DNA of 64,000 bases from Asterias rubens (GCF_902459465.1 NC_047067.1:18537680-18601679), one strand, 5' to 3'; positions 1-13,400 are shown, numbered from the stretch's first letter. Program-made: numbers and translations. Notes: generated by a model not told the origin, from the sequence alone.

Positions 1-780
1 TTGGGGACTCTATAGCCATTTCCCGATAAAAAATAATCCCCCTAGAGTTTTTAACCCCATCACCACCCCAGGCAACCGTTCTCACTAATCAAGTTTCGTA
101 ACTTCCGTGAGGAACCATTTCCCAGAAATAAGCACGGTCGCTTCATACTCACAATCAAACCCCAAAAAATTTGGTAAACATGTCAGCCAATGTGGACGTC
201 TCAACAGTATGGACACAAAAGTTGGGGCAAGTCAAACTTGCTTTTGTTCTCACTAGCTGCTTCTTATCGGGAAATACGTTTAAGCCCTGGGTTATCTCCC
301 TTAACCCCTACCCACGAGCAGGGAGGATTATTTCCTGTGAATAAGTTATTTTATCAGCGTTTTCTTTTGTAGTGTGAAAAGATTGACCAAAAATACCTGG
401 GAATTTTCAAGGGAAATAGCTTAAGTGTGAAAAGGGCTTATGTGGCAGCAGACTTACCAGGTAAATCCAGTGTTCTTAGCGAGCGATGTGCACATGCTAA
501 GATGACAAAATCAACAGAAATTTACCTGGTTAGTCTGCTGCCACCTAGCGTTCAAAAGTCTCCCATTGTTCATGTGTTCAAGTCTATAAAATACAATTAT
601 GTACATAAACATTCAGTTTGGATCACCATCATGGAATGACTAAGTTTCACAGAGCTACTTAGGAGCAAATCTTTTACCGGCAAAACATGCATCATTTGTG
701 ATCGGTTTCTTGCAAACATCCGCTCATCAGAAATTGGTTGAGTAATATTTTCGGCTTAAACAGCTCAATGAACTGGGGTC
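1..780. other. Intergenic sequence downstream of NOP58, with a foldback
   Basis: I see no gene here; the short ORFs show no protein signature. The one structure is an inverted repeat: about 25 bases at 440-464 (GTGGCAGCAGACTTACC...) recur in reverse complement at 519-544, giving a foldback with a ~55-base loop. From about 780 a nested repeat begins, described separately. Confidence 0.5.
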
Positions 781-1290
781 CAGGGTCCAATTTCATAGAG
801 CTGCTTAAAACAGCACAAAAAGAAGCTAGGTATAACAAAGTTATGCTTACCAGAAAAAAGTTACCAGCTAAACTATACTACCACGTCGCATGTGTAAATT
901 GTGACTGGCAACTGCTCATTTCTGCTTAGCAGATAATAGTTAAATAGTTAAGTAATATTTTCGATTAGATGATTCAAAATGTCCACAGATTTGCATTAAA
1001 CTTACAGTTTGAAGATGATGATAGAAGAAATCTTCTCTTCAAATATTACTTAAAAACTGAGGTGCTGTAGCTTTTTGAGAAATGAGAGAAACAAGTCACA
1101 AATGATCTTCGTCTCAGTGAGAAATTATTAAGCATGTAAAAAAACGTATTAATCAGTTAATGCTTTTATACCATAACATACCATAACTAGTTAAATTATT
1201 TTTGTGACATTGTTTTACTTATTTCTCAAAAACAACAGCACCTCAGTAACTAACATTTTAAGCAGCTCTATGAAATTGGGCCCAGTTCAA
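780..1290. repeat. Nested MITE-like elements (family B inside family D)
   Basis: The outer ends at about 788-812 (CAATTTCATAGAGCTGCTTA) and 1259-1286 are inverted copies of each other. This is the family D terminal repeat, also seen near 25.9, 26.7 and 63.5 kb. Inside, about 965-1255, lies a family B palindrome (AATGTCCACAGATTT..., GAGGTGCTGTAG... and their reverse complements), with further copies at 2.9, 24.0, 34.3, 40.3 and 41.7 kb. No coding capacity is visible, so both are non-autonomous. Confidence 0.65.
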
Positions 1291-1450
1291 ACAACGTTAC
1301 GACTTGCTTGAAAGTAAGGTTGAGCAAATCAATTAGAAAACTTTACTACAATGCATGATGCTCGGGTGACGGAGTACAGTGCTGAAGAAGATCAATTTTC
1401 TTGATGGAATACAAATAGAAGCAGCAGCAGAGAATACCAAGAGATTTACC

Positions 1451-4400
1451 TCACAGACTCTCACGCTTCTTTTTCTTCTTCTTTTCTGATCCCGGCTGTA
1501 AAAAAAAAGAAAAAATGAGGGGGGAATGTTATTTTAAAATTGCCTTTTATGCAAGCTCTTATCGCCTTTAATCAACAACTATTTACTTTTATCAGCACCA
1601 AATAAGTACCAAATATTCAATACAAATAAAATCTGCCATCATTCACAGAGATTTTTTACATAATCTTTTTTAGGATATCTAAAGTATAGACAATGTGACT
1701 CATGTTTACATTCAGACCGCCCTCTGTTGCTAAACGTTGTATACATCATTTTTCGCCAGGCAAAATGACGCCTAGTCATGGTAAGATTGCATACACTTTC
1801 CAGCTGGCTGCCAAAACACAAAGGTGTTGCCCGGCGGTTTGCGCGCGAATGGTGTTATGGTTTTCGAGTGACGTCAGAGGTCAAATCATCTATAAGCCTC
1901 AAGGTAGTTTTTATTATCCTAAAATCAGGAGAAATCCTGATATATCATGCTTGATGTTTAGTTTATTAGGAGCAACATTGTCGATCAGGGTTGGATTGAT
2001 TCGGTCTTCACAGTTTTCAGACGGCAATTCCTTTGTCATCATTTCAACAATGTTAATAGTAATTGGTTTCTTTCTTAGCCCTCTTCTCTACATTTCTCAA
2101 AATCCAATAAAACAAATGGTTGTCAAAATTTAGCTCAGTTGGTCATCGAACTTGCGAGAGAGTAATGGAAAGAAAAAACACCCTTGCCCGCACAAGTCGT
2201 GTGGTTCCAGGTTCTTGATTTCAAGACCTAAGCTGGTCTCGAAATGAGGTCTCAAAATCAATTCAAATGTTTTACTGAGAAATTACTTCTTTGTCAAAAA
2301 CTACGTCACTTCAGAGGGAGTTGTTTGTCACAATGTTTTACACTATCAACAGCTCTCCATTGCTCGTTACCAAGTAAGTTTTTATGCTAACAGTTATTTT
2401 GAGTAATTACCATTAGTGTCCAGTGCCTTTAATAGAACAAACGACATGCAAATATGTGACTGTCACAGCTAAGATTGACCTACCGTTTTGGGTTCAGAGA
2501 TAGACTCATCCCCTCCTTCTGAGGGTCTCTTCTTTTTCTTCTTCTTTTTCTTTTCTGATGATGGAGTTACTGGCGTTTCTGAAAAATAAAATTTAATATA
2601 GACGAAGATAATTGCACATTCTTTATTGTCTCAAGTTCCAAAGTTTAGATTGTCCAGTCTTGCATTACAAAGTGAACTTTACAGTACAGCCAATTTGGAA
2701 TTACACATAGACCACAGCCGAGGCTGGTCCATTTGGAGCAACATTGTTGATCAGGGTTGGATTGATTCGGTCTTCACAGTTTTCAGACGGCAATTCCTTT
2801 GTCATCATTTCAACAATGTAGTGTTCCTTTCAGATCCATATTCTCATTATTTCTCCACGTCTGTGGTAGAAAAAAAGTATCTTAAAGGGTCCATGTAACT
2901 TTTGTAGGAAAAAAACCCACAATGTCCACAGATTTACACTAAACTAACACAGTTTAAAGATAATGATAGTAGAAAGCTTCCCTGAAAATATTACGTGCCG
3001 AGGTGCTGTAGGTTTTGAGAAATGAGTAAAACAATCATGAAAATAATTTTCGTCTCATGAGACGAAAATTATTTTAATCTTTTACAAACGTATTTTCATG
3101 ACATTGTTTTACTCATTTTTAAAAAACTACAGCACCCCAGTAGTAAATTTGAAGGGAAGCTTTCCACTAGCATTATCTTCAAACCCTTAAAGTTTAATGT
3201 TAATCTATGGACATTTTGAAAAAGTACCCAAATCCTTTAAGTTTCCACATTATCAATGTTTGATCCAATATCAAAGTTTAATCCAATCTTGATCTTAAAG
3301 GCATTTTTTTTCTTCTTATTGGTATCACTTTTTGAAACTGTTTCAATTTAAACAAGTACTAGAGGAGATTTATCTCATTTTTCTTTTGGTTAATGTTGTT
3401 CAACATGCAACAGAATTTGAAGATATTTATCAGACTAGAAAAAAAAGCAAGACCGCCAACCTTGTCCAGTCATAAGCTTACTGGTCTATAAGTTGAAATC
3501 GATACCTGTGGGTCCATGAATTTCGAGCCCTGTAGCGGTAGGACCAAGCAGGGGTGCGGTTTTGCGGCCTTTACCAATAACTGTTGGTCATTGGTCAGTG
3601 ATTTACCAATGGCCAATTCAACCACAACCATTATCGGTCATGACCTTTGAAACCCGATCTCATCAGAAAATGTGATGTGCTTTTTATTTTTATACCTTCG
3701 GCAGATTCAGCGTCTTCGCTTGTTTTTTTCGGTTTCTTCTTCTTGTGTTTTTTCCCTGTCTCTTCCTCATCGTCTTCTGGCTCTGATTTAACCTCTTCTT
3801 TCACAGCGGACTTTCTCTTCTTCTTCTTTTTCTTTTTTTCTGTTTCCTCGTCGTCGCCATTCTCCTCGGGTTCGACTTTCACTCTTTTTGACACGACTGG
3901 CTTTTGCTCGTCTTCGTCCGAATCTTCGTCGAATTTTCGCTTCTTCTGCGCCGAGGGGAGGGTGGAGTCCTGGGCGGGGTTGTAGGTGCGGATTTCACTC
4001 TTGTTCTCGTATTTGTCTGCTCTGGCTTTTCCCTTTGCAGTTCCACTGATACGATGTGTCTGCCAATATCAAAGAAGAAATCTTTATAGTTAAAAACAAC
4101 CTCTATCTTTCAAGGAACACTCTACTAGGGTTGAAACGTTGGGTAATTAACTTATTTGTGCAGCTAAAAACATATTCAAACATTTTGTTCACCACTTGAG
4201 TTTGCTTAAGGTGGAACAGTTGATCAGGGTTGGATTGAATCGGTCTTCACAGTTTTCAGACGGCAATTCCTTCTTCATCATTTCAACAGAGTTCTTACCT
4301 ATAGTTATCATCGCATTGACATCATCCTGCCGGCATCTTAGAATAAAGGCCCGGTCACACAGGTCTCGATAACGTGAACCCTTACAATAGACGCCCTCGA

Positions 4401-7400
4401 TAGGTGGAATAAGCGTGCGCGTACTCAGCGCTGAGCAGTCCAGCCAATAGAATGCGTTCTCTTTGCGTTGTTATCATTATCGCTGCAGTGCGACCGGGCC
4501 ATTACAATGGTGAAACAATGGAAGTGCACAAATTACCAGTGCCATGCACTCAACATGCAAATGAGCCACCTCCTTTTGACCTCTATGGTTTAAAAAAAAA
4601 AAGGATTTGTTTTACTTCCAACGATTGCTTACCATTCCACTCTCCAGTTGTCTTAGCCTGGCCTCAATCTTGGCTCTACTCTGAATACCGATCTCTAGAT
4701 CATTATCTTCACCCAAAGCATCCACTCGTATTGCAAGGGAAGCCTTAGCAGCAAGCATTCTAGACAACTGTAAAAGAAAAAAAAATAAGTCAAGAGGAAA
4801 AAGAAAATGAACATGTTAGGCAGGAATGATATTCGGTCCTTGGGAAAGTATAAAGTCTGACCTACACTCATGGTGTATGCTTTAAAGGCAGTGGACACTA
4901 TTGGTAATTACTCAAAATAATTATAAGCGAAAAAAACTTACTTGGTAATCAGTAATGGGGAAAGGTTGATGGTATAAAACATTGTGAGAAACGGCTCCCT
5001 CTGAAGTAACGTAGTTTTCGAGAAAGAAGTAATTTTCCACGAATTTGATTTTGAGACCTCAGATTTAGAATTTGAGGTCTCAAAATCAAGCATTTTAAAT
5101 TACACAACCTCGTTTAACAAGGGTTTTTTTTCTTTCATAGTTATCTCGCAACTTCGACGACCAATTATGCTCAAATTTTCACAGGTTTGTTTTTTTATGC
5201 ATATGTTGAGATACACCAAGTGAGAAGACTGGTCTTTGACAAGAGTTTACTGGTCCGACTCTAAATACACCAGCCTCTGGCCTACAGTCCTGTGCAAGTT
5301 TCGAGCTCGGCTCAGAGTCCCACAAATTGTTTTTCTAACAAATTCATTCATTATATGAATAAAGCTTCAAGTCGCATCCGATTCCGAAACAACTGTTGAT
5401 CAGGGTTGGATTGATTCGGTCTTCACGGTTTTCAGACGGCAATTCCTTTGTCATCATTTCAACAGAGTTCCTGTGCAACTTTTAAATTACCTTAGACAGC
5501 AATAACAACAACAACAAAAACAACAACAACAACAATATTCTACTGACCTTTCCTTTGTTCTTCTGGGCCGTCTGTCCAACTATTGATGCATGATAAATCA
5601 GACCATATTTGGGTGTGTCTTTCTTTGTCTTAAGAGCTCTAAATAACGCCTTCTCTGCCCCCAAGATCTGAACTGTCGAGGCAGGATGCTTCGCTAGATT
5701 CATCAGAGAACCTGAGCAGACAGTCAAAGAAAATTTCAAAATCAGATTAAAGGGCGTTTTGCTTAATTTTGCAATTCAACAGCTATTGTACCTTGAGTCT
5801 AAAATAATCATTAGTCTAAAATGTTGAGTTAGGCAAGTGTTTCTGCGTAGTTTTGTTCCATCTTCGTAACACCATTGATCAGGGTTGGATTGAATCGGTC
5901 TTCACATTTATCAGACGGCAATTCCTTCGTCATCATTTCAACAGTGTCACTCTTCTTCCTTACTCGACTAGCTTACATTTTGAGAGAAGTTTTTTTCAGT
6001 ACCAAATTCAAATTACTTCTCCACTTTGTAGAAAACTAACAACACAGATGGCAACATTTTCAAAAACAATATCATCTTTCACACAGATGTATAGTCCTGT
6101 ATAGTTCAAATTTTGTCAATAAAACTAGAAAACCCTAGAAAGCTTTCTAATTTTGTTAATGTTACCTGCATGAGATATGAGTCTTGCACCCACAAGTTCA
6201 CCGACTAAGGTCGTTAGGTTTGGTGCGATGGCTTGCATTCTGTTTTTTAGGTAGTCGTATAACTGTGCTCTGTACTCTGTGATCTCTATGACCTGCAAAG
6301 ACAACAAATACACGACAAAATGCCAAATTAGGGGACTGCCTGTCACAAAGCTGCTTAGCAGAAAAAATTCATGCTTTACAATGGGTGCGTTCGAATAGCC
6401 TCCCTCTGGGTCGACCCCATAGTGCTCGCTCAGGTGAGCCCCTAAGCTAAACAAACTATTACTAACCCTCTTGTGGTGATGTCATGCACCTGGGGCCAGC
6501 CCCAAGTGACCAACTCCACAAGCAGGGCACTTGGGGCCGACTCACGTGAGCTAATCGATTGTACCCAACTATTATGTTAATCAAAATTTAGCAGGTCACC
6601 AGTCACAGATTGTGAATAAGAAATAGCGATTCCTTGGTGATCATTTCTGGTAGGCATATCTTCGGTGTGCTTAGCTGTTTATCTTGCTTAAGCAGCTGTG
6701 TATAGTTGGGCCCTGGTTGGAAATTTGTATGCATAATTTATTATACAGTTCGTCCCACTATATTGAATATTGCACAAAATTAAAGCTGAATGAAATTAAA
6801 CATTATCATTATTATTGTTAATTGATTCCTCTGTAATTCACAGAACAAGTTCTGAAAACAAGTTCTTTTATATTGAAGAGAGAACACCCAAACCTTGGAT
6901 CAAGGAGAAAACTTGTTTAAAATGAACTTATATCATAACAACATCTTGAGCACTGTTGATCAGGGTTGGATTGATTCGGTCTTCACAGTTTTCAGACGGC
7001 AATTCCTTTGTCATCATTTCAACAATGTCAATCTGTTCCCAAGAAGAAAAAAATTCCCAAATGTTGTGGCATTGGGGGTAAAGATATTTGAATAAAGCCT
7101 TTACCTGTTCACATAGATAATGAATATTCATGATGTCTGCTTCAGATATTTCTGTTCCCATGGAGATCTCTGCAGCTAGTTTCACCTGCTCTTCTAATTC
7201 CTCAGGGAGGATTTCTGACATGTCGAGGGTGGCTGCTTTTGTCCTGTCACCTGCAAAAGAATTAATAATCCAGATATCAGAGTACAGACAATTTGAAATC
7301 AAGAAAACAAGAAGGACAAACAAATCCAACTGTCTTGTAACAACAGTTTTATAAAAGAGAAAAACCCAAGCAAAACCATTGATCAGGGTTGGATTGAATC

Positions 7401-10400
7401 GGTCTTCACATTTTTCAGACGGCAATTCCTTCGTCATCATTTCAATGGCATTTTATTCTTGCAGCAGTTATGGCCCTTTTTTTTTTTTATAGTTCAGGCT
7501 TTGGCTCTCGGGGGAAATCCCATATAAAAATTAACTTCATACAGTTTTCAAAAGCCCAAAAACAGAACCAGAGTTGTGGATAAATGTTATTGCTAAGAAT
7601 TTCTATACTTTACCTCATGTTTTACAGGTGTGGAATTTCATCTTTGAAAGGGCAAGGCTGTTTTAATTTTAAAAAGGGCACTTCAATGTGAAACTTTTGA
7701 AGGGGCAACAAAGCCAAGACCAGGGCATTGACTTCCTTGGCCTTCATGTAATTTCAGGCCTGGTTGTAGTGGCGTTCCAGCCTTAGCTGTAGTCGCCATT
7801 TTGGACACAGCCTACATCTCCAATCAATCAATCCAAGCTTGGCATTAATAAAAACAAGATAAGACTCTTCAGCTATAGTAACAACCTTCAATAAAATCCT
7901 GTTTCTTGTAAAAAAGAATTCGGAATATTCTCTGCTTTCCGGTAACTCGGGGGGGAAACACTGCCTTTGACACTTTCATGTTGTACTTTAAATTACAAAC
8001 TTTGCACATCAGGGAAACTTACCCAATAATTTGACAATCTTGGCAAAGGCCAGATTATCTTGGACGAGCTTTCCTAGTTCCGGAAAATGCCATCCGTACC
8101 ATTCCCGACACCTCATGATGTAGTTATTCAGTTCTTTGTCCAAGTCGTCGAGAAGTGCTGAGGTATCGATCAAACATAACAAATATCAAGTCAAGTACGA
8201 GGTTTATAATGCCAAATAATAAACTACAAGGGAAACTAACTACGAATACCTTTTTATGAGTCGAATACCTTTTTATGAGTAAAGAAAAGTTTACTATAGC
8301 AGGATTTGAACCAACGACATCTGATTTACTATGCCAACTGACCTAGTCCAGCCCTACGCTGGCGATCTCCAAATTTTGTTGATATCTTTGTTCGGGGAGT
8401 GCCAGTCTGAAGCCATACAACCGTTAACTGGCGTGTAGCCAGGGACCACACCCAAGTTTACGATACAGCATGGGAAGCGACAGGTTAGGGATAATCTTAC
8501 AGGCATGTATGCTTCGCTTTTGAAAGGGCAATGGCACCAAGGCATTTTCTCCTTAGTAAAGGGCACCCTATGGGGAAATTGTAAATTTCTACTGCAGCAT
8601 TTCAAGGGCACCAAGGCAATGACCAGGGGGCATGGAGGCAATCGCCTTCGTTGTCTCCGTGAAGTATCAGGCCTGATCTTAAGGGGATTAAGTCTTCAAG
8701 CATTTTAATGACTTAATGTACAGGCTTGTTATCCGAGTAACGACTGAAAATGTTGAGGTAGATTGCTCAGAGATATTGTCGTCACAAAGACAAGGTGGTT
8801 AAATTGACAGTCGGCAAACCGTCCCCAGCCTTGCTATCAGGCGCAAATTAACTCATCATAGCAATGGAGTGGACCAGAAATTCACTTGTAATGAAGTTGG
8901 GAATTATAATTTCTTCTACACTGTGTGTACAAAACTAAAAGTATTCAAAGCGCGTCATTTAAATTTGTTTCAATTTGTCAGTCTTGAGATCATCAGATAT
9001 ATTCAAGATGTTGTAACTTAATCTGGCCGAGATGGGACAGGTTTCAAACAAATTACGTAGACAACACAAGTGTGAAAACAATACAGGCTATTGATTGACA
9101 GTTGTATAAAATCATGCGTTGGTTATTAACACTGAATTCCTTCTTAATTATCTCGTTATGCTACTTGGAACACTCACATATTGCTTGCACTATCATTGTG
9201 TCCACCTTGTCGGGGCTGAATTTAAGCTTGTAGCGTGATAGACTGCAATAAAAATGTCACACAAAAGAAATCAAGCTAAAATTAAGGAATTGTTAAATCT
9301 TTAAGAAGAGAAACATATTTTTGTCAACTGATGAAGGTGGCCACAAGAAATTAAAGGCAGTGGACACTATTGGTAATTGTCAAAGACTAGCCTTCACAGT
9401 TGGTGTATCTCAACATATGCACAAAATAACAAACCTGTGAAAATTTGAGCTCAATCGGTCATCGAACTTGCGAGATAATAATGGAAGAAAAAAAACACCA
9501 TTGTCCCACGAAGTTGTGTGCATTCAGATGGTTTATTTCGAGACCTCAAGTTCTAAATCTGAGATCTCGAAATCAAATTCATGGAAAATTACTTCTTTCT
9601 CTAAAAACTACGTCACTTCAGTCGTTTCTCACAATGTTTTATACCATCAACCCCTCCCCATTACTCGTCACCAAGACCGGTTTTATACTAATAATTATTT
9701 TGAGTAATTACCAATAGTGTCCACTGCCTTTAATGCAATTGTCAGCAGTTTTATACATATCATCAGGGCTCGAATTTGGGGTAATATTCCACAAGACTGC
9801 ATGTCTTGTAGGTCAAAATTTTTACCGGACCAGAATTTATTTCTTGATGACCAAGAAAGTTAAATATGTGAACTGTTTATACAAGCAATACGAAAACAGA
9901 ATGCCCCCTTATCGAACATAAAATGTATAGATGTGTGAATATTATAGATTCTTCTCATTCAGTCTGTTCATATTGGTAAGGCGAATGCTTTCCACAAGAC
10001 ACATAAAACATATACAGGTATTATTTGTAAGAAAAAATGCTCAGTCTGGGAAAGTCACCAACCTGTGAGCCAGACCAAGTGTCATTGCAGTCAGTTCTCT
10101 CTCGGGGAGTCCAGGTACCAGGTTGCTGAACTGTGAACGAATTCCTCGCATCAACTCGGCGATCGATGAGTCGTGAACACATGTGAGCTCAAGTTTGTCC
10201 TGAACAAACACATCCAGATGAATCAAAATGTTAATACAATATGTAATAGCTTTGCTTTGACTGTACATAATGCAACCTATAAAACAAGGCGACACAGCCA
10301 AACAAGAAGTGCTTCTTTTGGCCAATGAGAAAATAGTGTTGACCCATCGTATAACACAGTAGGTCTCGCACCAGTTCACACAACCACCATTTTGTAAGTG

Positions 10401-13400
10401 AACATCTGTATGGAATTATCCTCAAGGGATTTGTGCCATTTTGTAAATCTGTGTCAAATCGCAAACTACACTAATTATGCAAAACACTCAGAGATATTGT
10501 CGTCACATAGACAAGGTGGTTAAATTGACAGTTGGCATACCGTCCCCAGCCTTGCTATCAGGCGCAAATTAACTCATCATAGCATTGAGCTTCAGGTTTC
10601 GCAACAATTGAAAATTATCTTATCCAAAAGACTGTTAATAGACCTTTATGCATGACAACATTCCGCTGACATCTTTGAGGAAAATGTACATACACAGCGC
10701 ACTGGACGAACCATTGAGGAACCAAATTTATACATTCCCTTAAACTGCTTGGTCTACAAAATTAACCATGTCTGTCCTTGAAATATCAAGTTTCATTTCC
10801 TTCATCGAAAGACAAAAAAAAAAAAAAAACGTTATTTCTGGTCAGATGAGAGTCTGGTTCTGGCTTTACCTTGATGATTCCGCCAAGTTTGGCGTCAGCC
10901 ACAGCGAGTTTGGTGTGGGCATCTTTGGCAACGATTTTCTTGAGGATTTTCTTGAGACTTCTGTTGAGTTTGCCTTCAATTGCAGCAGTTGCAGCTACAG
11001 TAAAAATATATATATATAAAAGCATGTTGTGAAATGAGTAATAGCAATAAGACAGGGGCATCTCTGTTTAGGGAAAATATACTTAAAAAAGGGTATGAAA
11101 GAATATATATTTGGTTTGCGGTAACACCATGTGTGTATCTACTTGCCAGGTAGAGTTTGTTCTTTAGAGTATAGTAGTATAGTAGATTTATCAGATTATT
11201 CGGGAGACTTCTCCCTTCTGAAAAGAACTGTCCTGCTTTTAAACTACTACCTGGGCAGAAGGTATAGAAAATTGGCTGGGACTACTACTTTAGCTTATTT
11301 GATCGTGATTAACTGCACTACCGCGAAGTGAGTTCTTAAATTGGTCTCAACGCTTCGACCAGCTTGCTCTAGTCATCGTCAGGAGACTGTGTATGAAAGA
11401 AGTTATCTCAGAGGAGGTAGTGACAAAATGAGCATTTCAGTGTCATCAGATAGTCAGGCTCTCATTGCATCATCATTGATAACTTCAAGCACAATTCAAA
11501 TAAGTATCCTTTTAAATAAACAATAAAAATACTGAAATCAGAATAATACTGAAAATTTGTGGCACCAAGTGCAATGGCACCAAGTGCAAAACAAGGGCAA
11601 CTAAAGAGATTGTAGGAAATGTTCAAACCTGCGAGAGCTTCTGTTGTGTCTTGAAATTTCTCAAACTGTTTTAGCTTCACTCTGAAATAAAAAAAACCAC
11701 ATAAAATGATTGTCTATTAATTCATACATCTTAACAAACCAGCCCTCTACTGTAGTCATTTTAGGCGAAGACAAAACGTGACAAGTCATATCGTGTTGGG
11801 ATGTTCAGACCATGGGATTGAATGGTCTGATGGCGCCTTATCCACAATGTCTCCTGGTGTTTACCTAGTGCATCAAAATCATGTTAGAAATGGAGTGATT
11901 AGGTCGAAACAGTCTCTCGGTGGTTAGATCAAATCTTTAAATGGGCAGCATAATAGAATGGCATTCAGACCTGGAATTTCATCTTTGAATGGGCAAGGCC
12001 ATTTTCATTTTGAAAAGGGCACTTCCATTGGAAAATCTTAAAGTCTATGGGAATTTTCGAAGGGGCACCAAGGCCAAAACCAGGGCAACAGAGGCCATGG
12101 CCTCGTGGCCTCTGTAAGATTCCAGGCCTGGGTATTGAATACGCATATTAAAGTAAAACAACTTCAATCAAGGGAAGGGGATGGAGATGTTTTTGCAACA
12201 TCTTAGGGGAGCCATTACTCACATTCTACTTGCTCCCTCCGGATTTGCAAAATCTTTGTAGAGATTGTCAACTTGATTGAGTTTCTTCTCATCAAGAAGC
12301 TGAAGAAGTAAAAAACATATGCAATCGATAATAAGCATAAATCAAACATGAAATATACTAAGCATAAATCACACATGAAATATACTAAGCATAAATCACA
12401 CATGAAATATACTAAGCATAAATCACACATGAAATATACTAAGCATAAATCACACATGAAATATACTAAGCATAAATCACACATGATATACTAACGATAT
12501 AAAATCATCATCATCATCATCATCATCATTCTCTTGATCCATAAGGGGGGATGTAGAGCCGCCTAACCAATGCGCTCTGCTGCCGAGTGCCACAGCTGCC
12601 CAGTTCGGGACTCGAAGTCTGCTTCCAGTTGGCCGACCCAGGTGCTGCGAGGTCGGCCTCTTGATGTAAAATGCAGAACCTAAAATAGTTGCCATTTTAG
12701 TATTTATAGCAATTTATCAGTCATCTAAGAGCTTTGTGCTTTAAAAGAAATACTTATTGCCCCAATGACGTTTCATGAGCCCAAATTCAATTAGTAACTG
12801 TGTATTGTCAAAACTTCACCTTTTTGATGTATGGCAGCAATCACAACCAGTTTGTTGGTCAAATGGAATTATATGAACTCGCTTCAAAGGACATCACATT
12901 TGACAAACTTATTATTCAAATTTGAAAAGGAGGAAATATTAGCATAAAAGAAGGACAACCTCTTCTATTGTCGCTATGCATCATTCATTTTCCTTGGTTC
13001 ATTTTGAAATTCAACTAGCTTTCTGTTTTCAGACCCAAGTATTTTGTACTTGGACTTTAAAACAGGACATTTAAAAAAACCCAAGCAAAACCATTGATCA
13101 GGGTTGGATTGAATCAGTCTTCACATTTTTCAGACGGCAATTCCTTCGTCATCATTTCAATGGCATTTTATTCTGGTTTAGATGGTTGACTTCGAGACCT
13201 CAAGTTCTAAATCTGAGGTCTCGAAATTAAATTCGGGGGAAATTACTTCTTTCTTGAAAACTATGTCACTTCAGAGGGGGGAGACGTTTATCACAATGTT
13301 TTATACCATCAAACTCTTTCCCATTACTCGTCACCAAGTAAGTTTCTTATGCTAATTATTATTTTGAGTAATTAGGCAACCAATAGTGTCCACTCACCAC

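Noticed and set aside
3647-3985. 112-codon plus ORF rich in Phe/Ser opposite NOP58
   Set aside because: It is the antisense shadow of NOP58 exon 12, whose Lys/Glu codons read as Phe/Ser on the other strand.
6928-7440. 170-codon minus ORF spanning NOP58 exon 8
   Set aside because: Only the central part is exon. Both ends translate snoRNA copies 6 and 7, which is why MMTKELPSE appears twice; it is not a protein repeat.
8285-8350. A tRNA gene in NOP58 intron 6
   Set aside because: On minus it shows a GGTTCAAATCC B box and an A-box-like TAGGTCAGTTGGC, but no cloverleaf; it is most likely a SINE remnant.
12215-12484. 89-codon minus ORF of repeated CDLCLVYFM
   Set aside because: It is a translation of the 27-bp tandem repeat in NOP58 intron 1; the repeat length is a multiple of three, so one frame stays open by chance.
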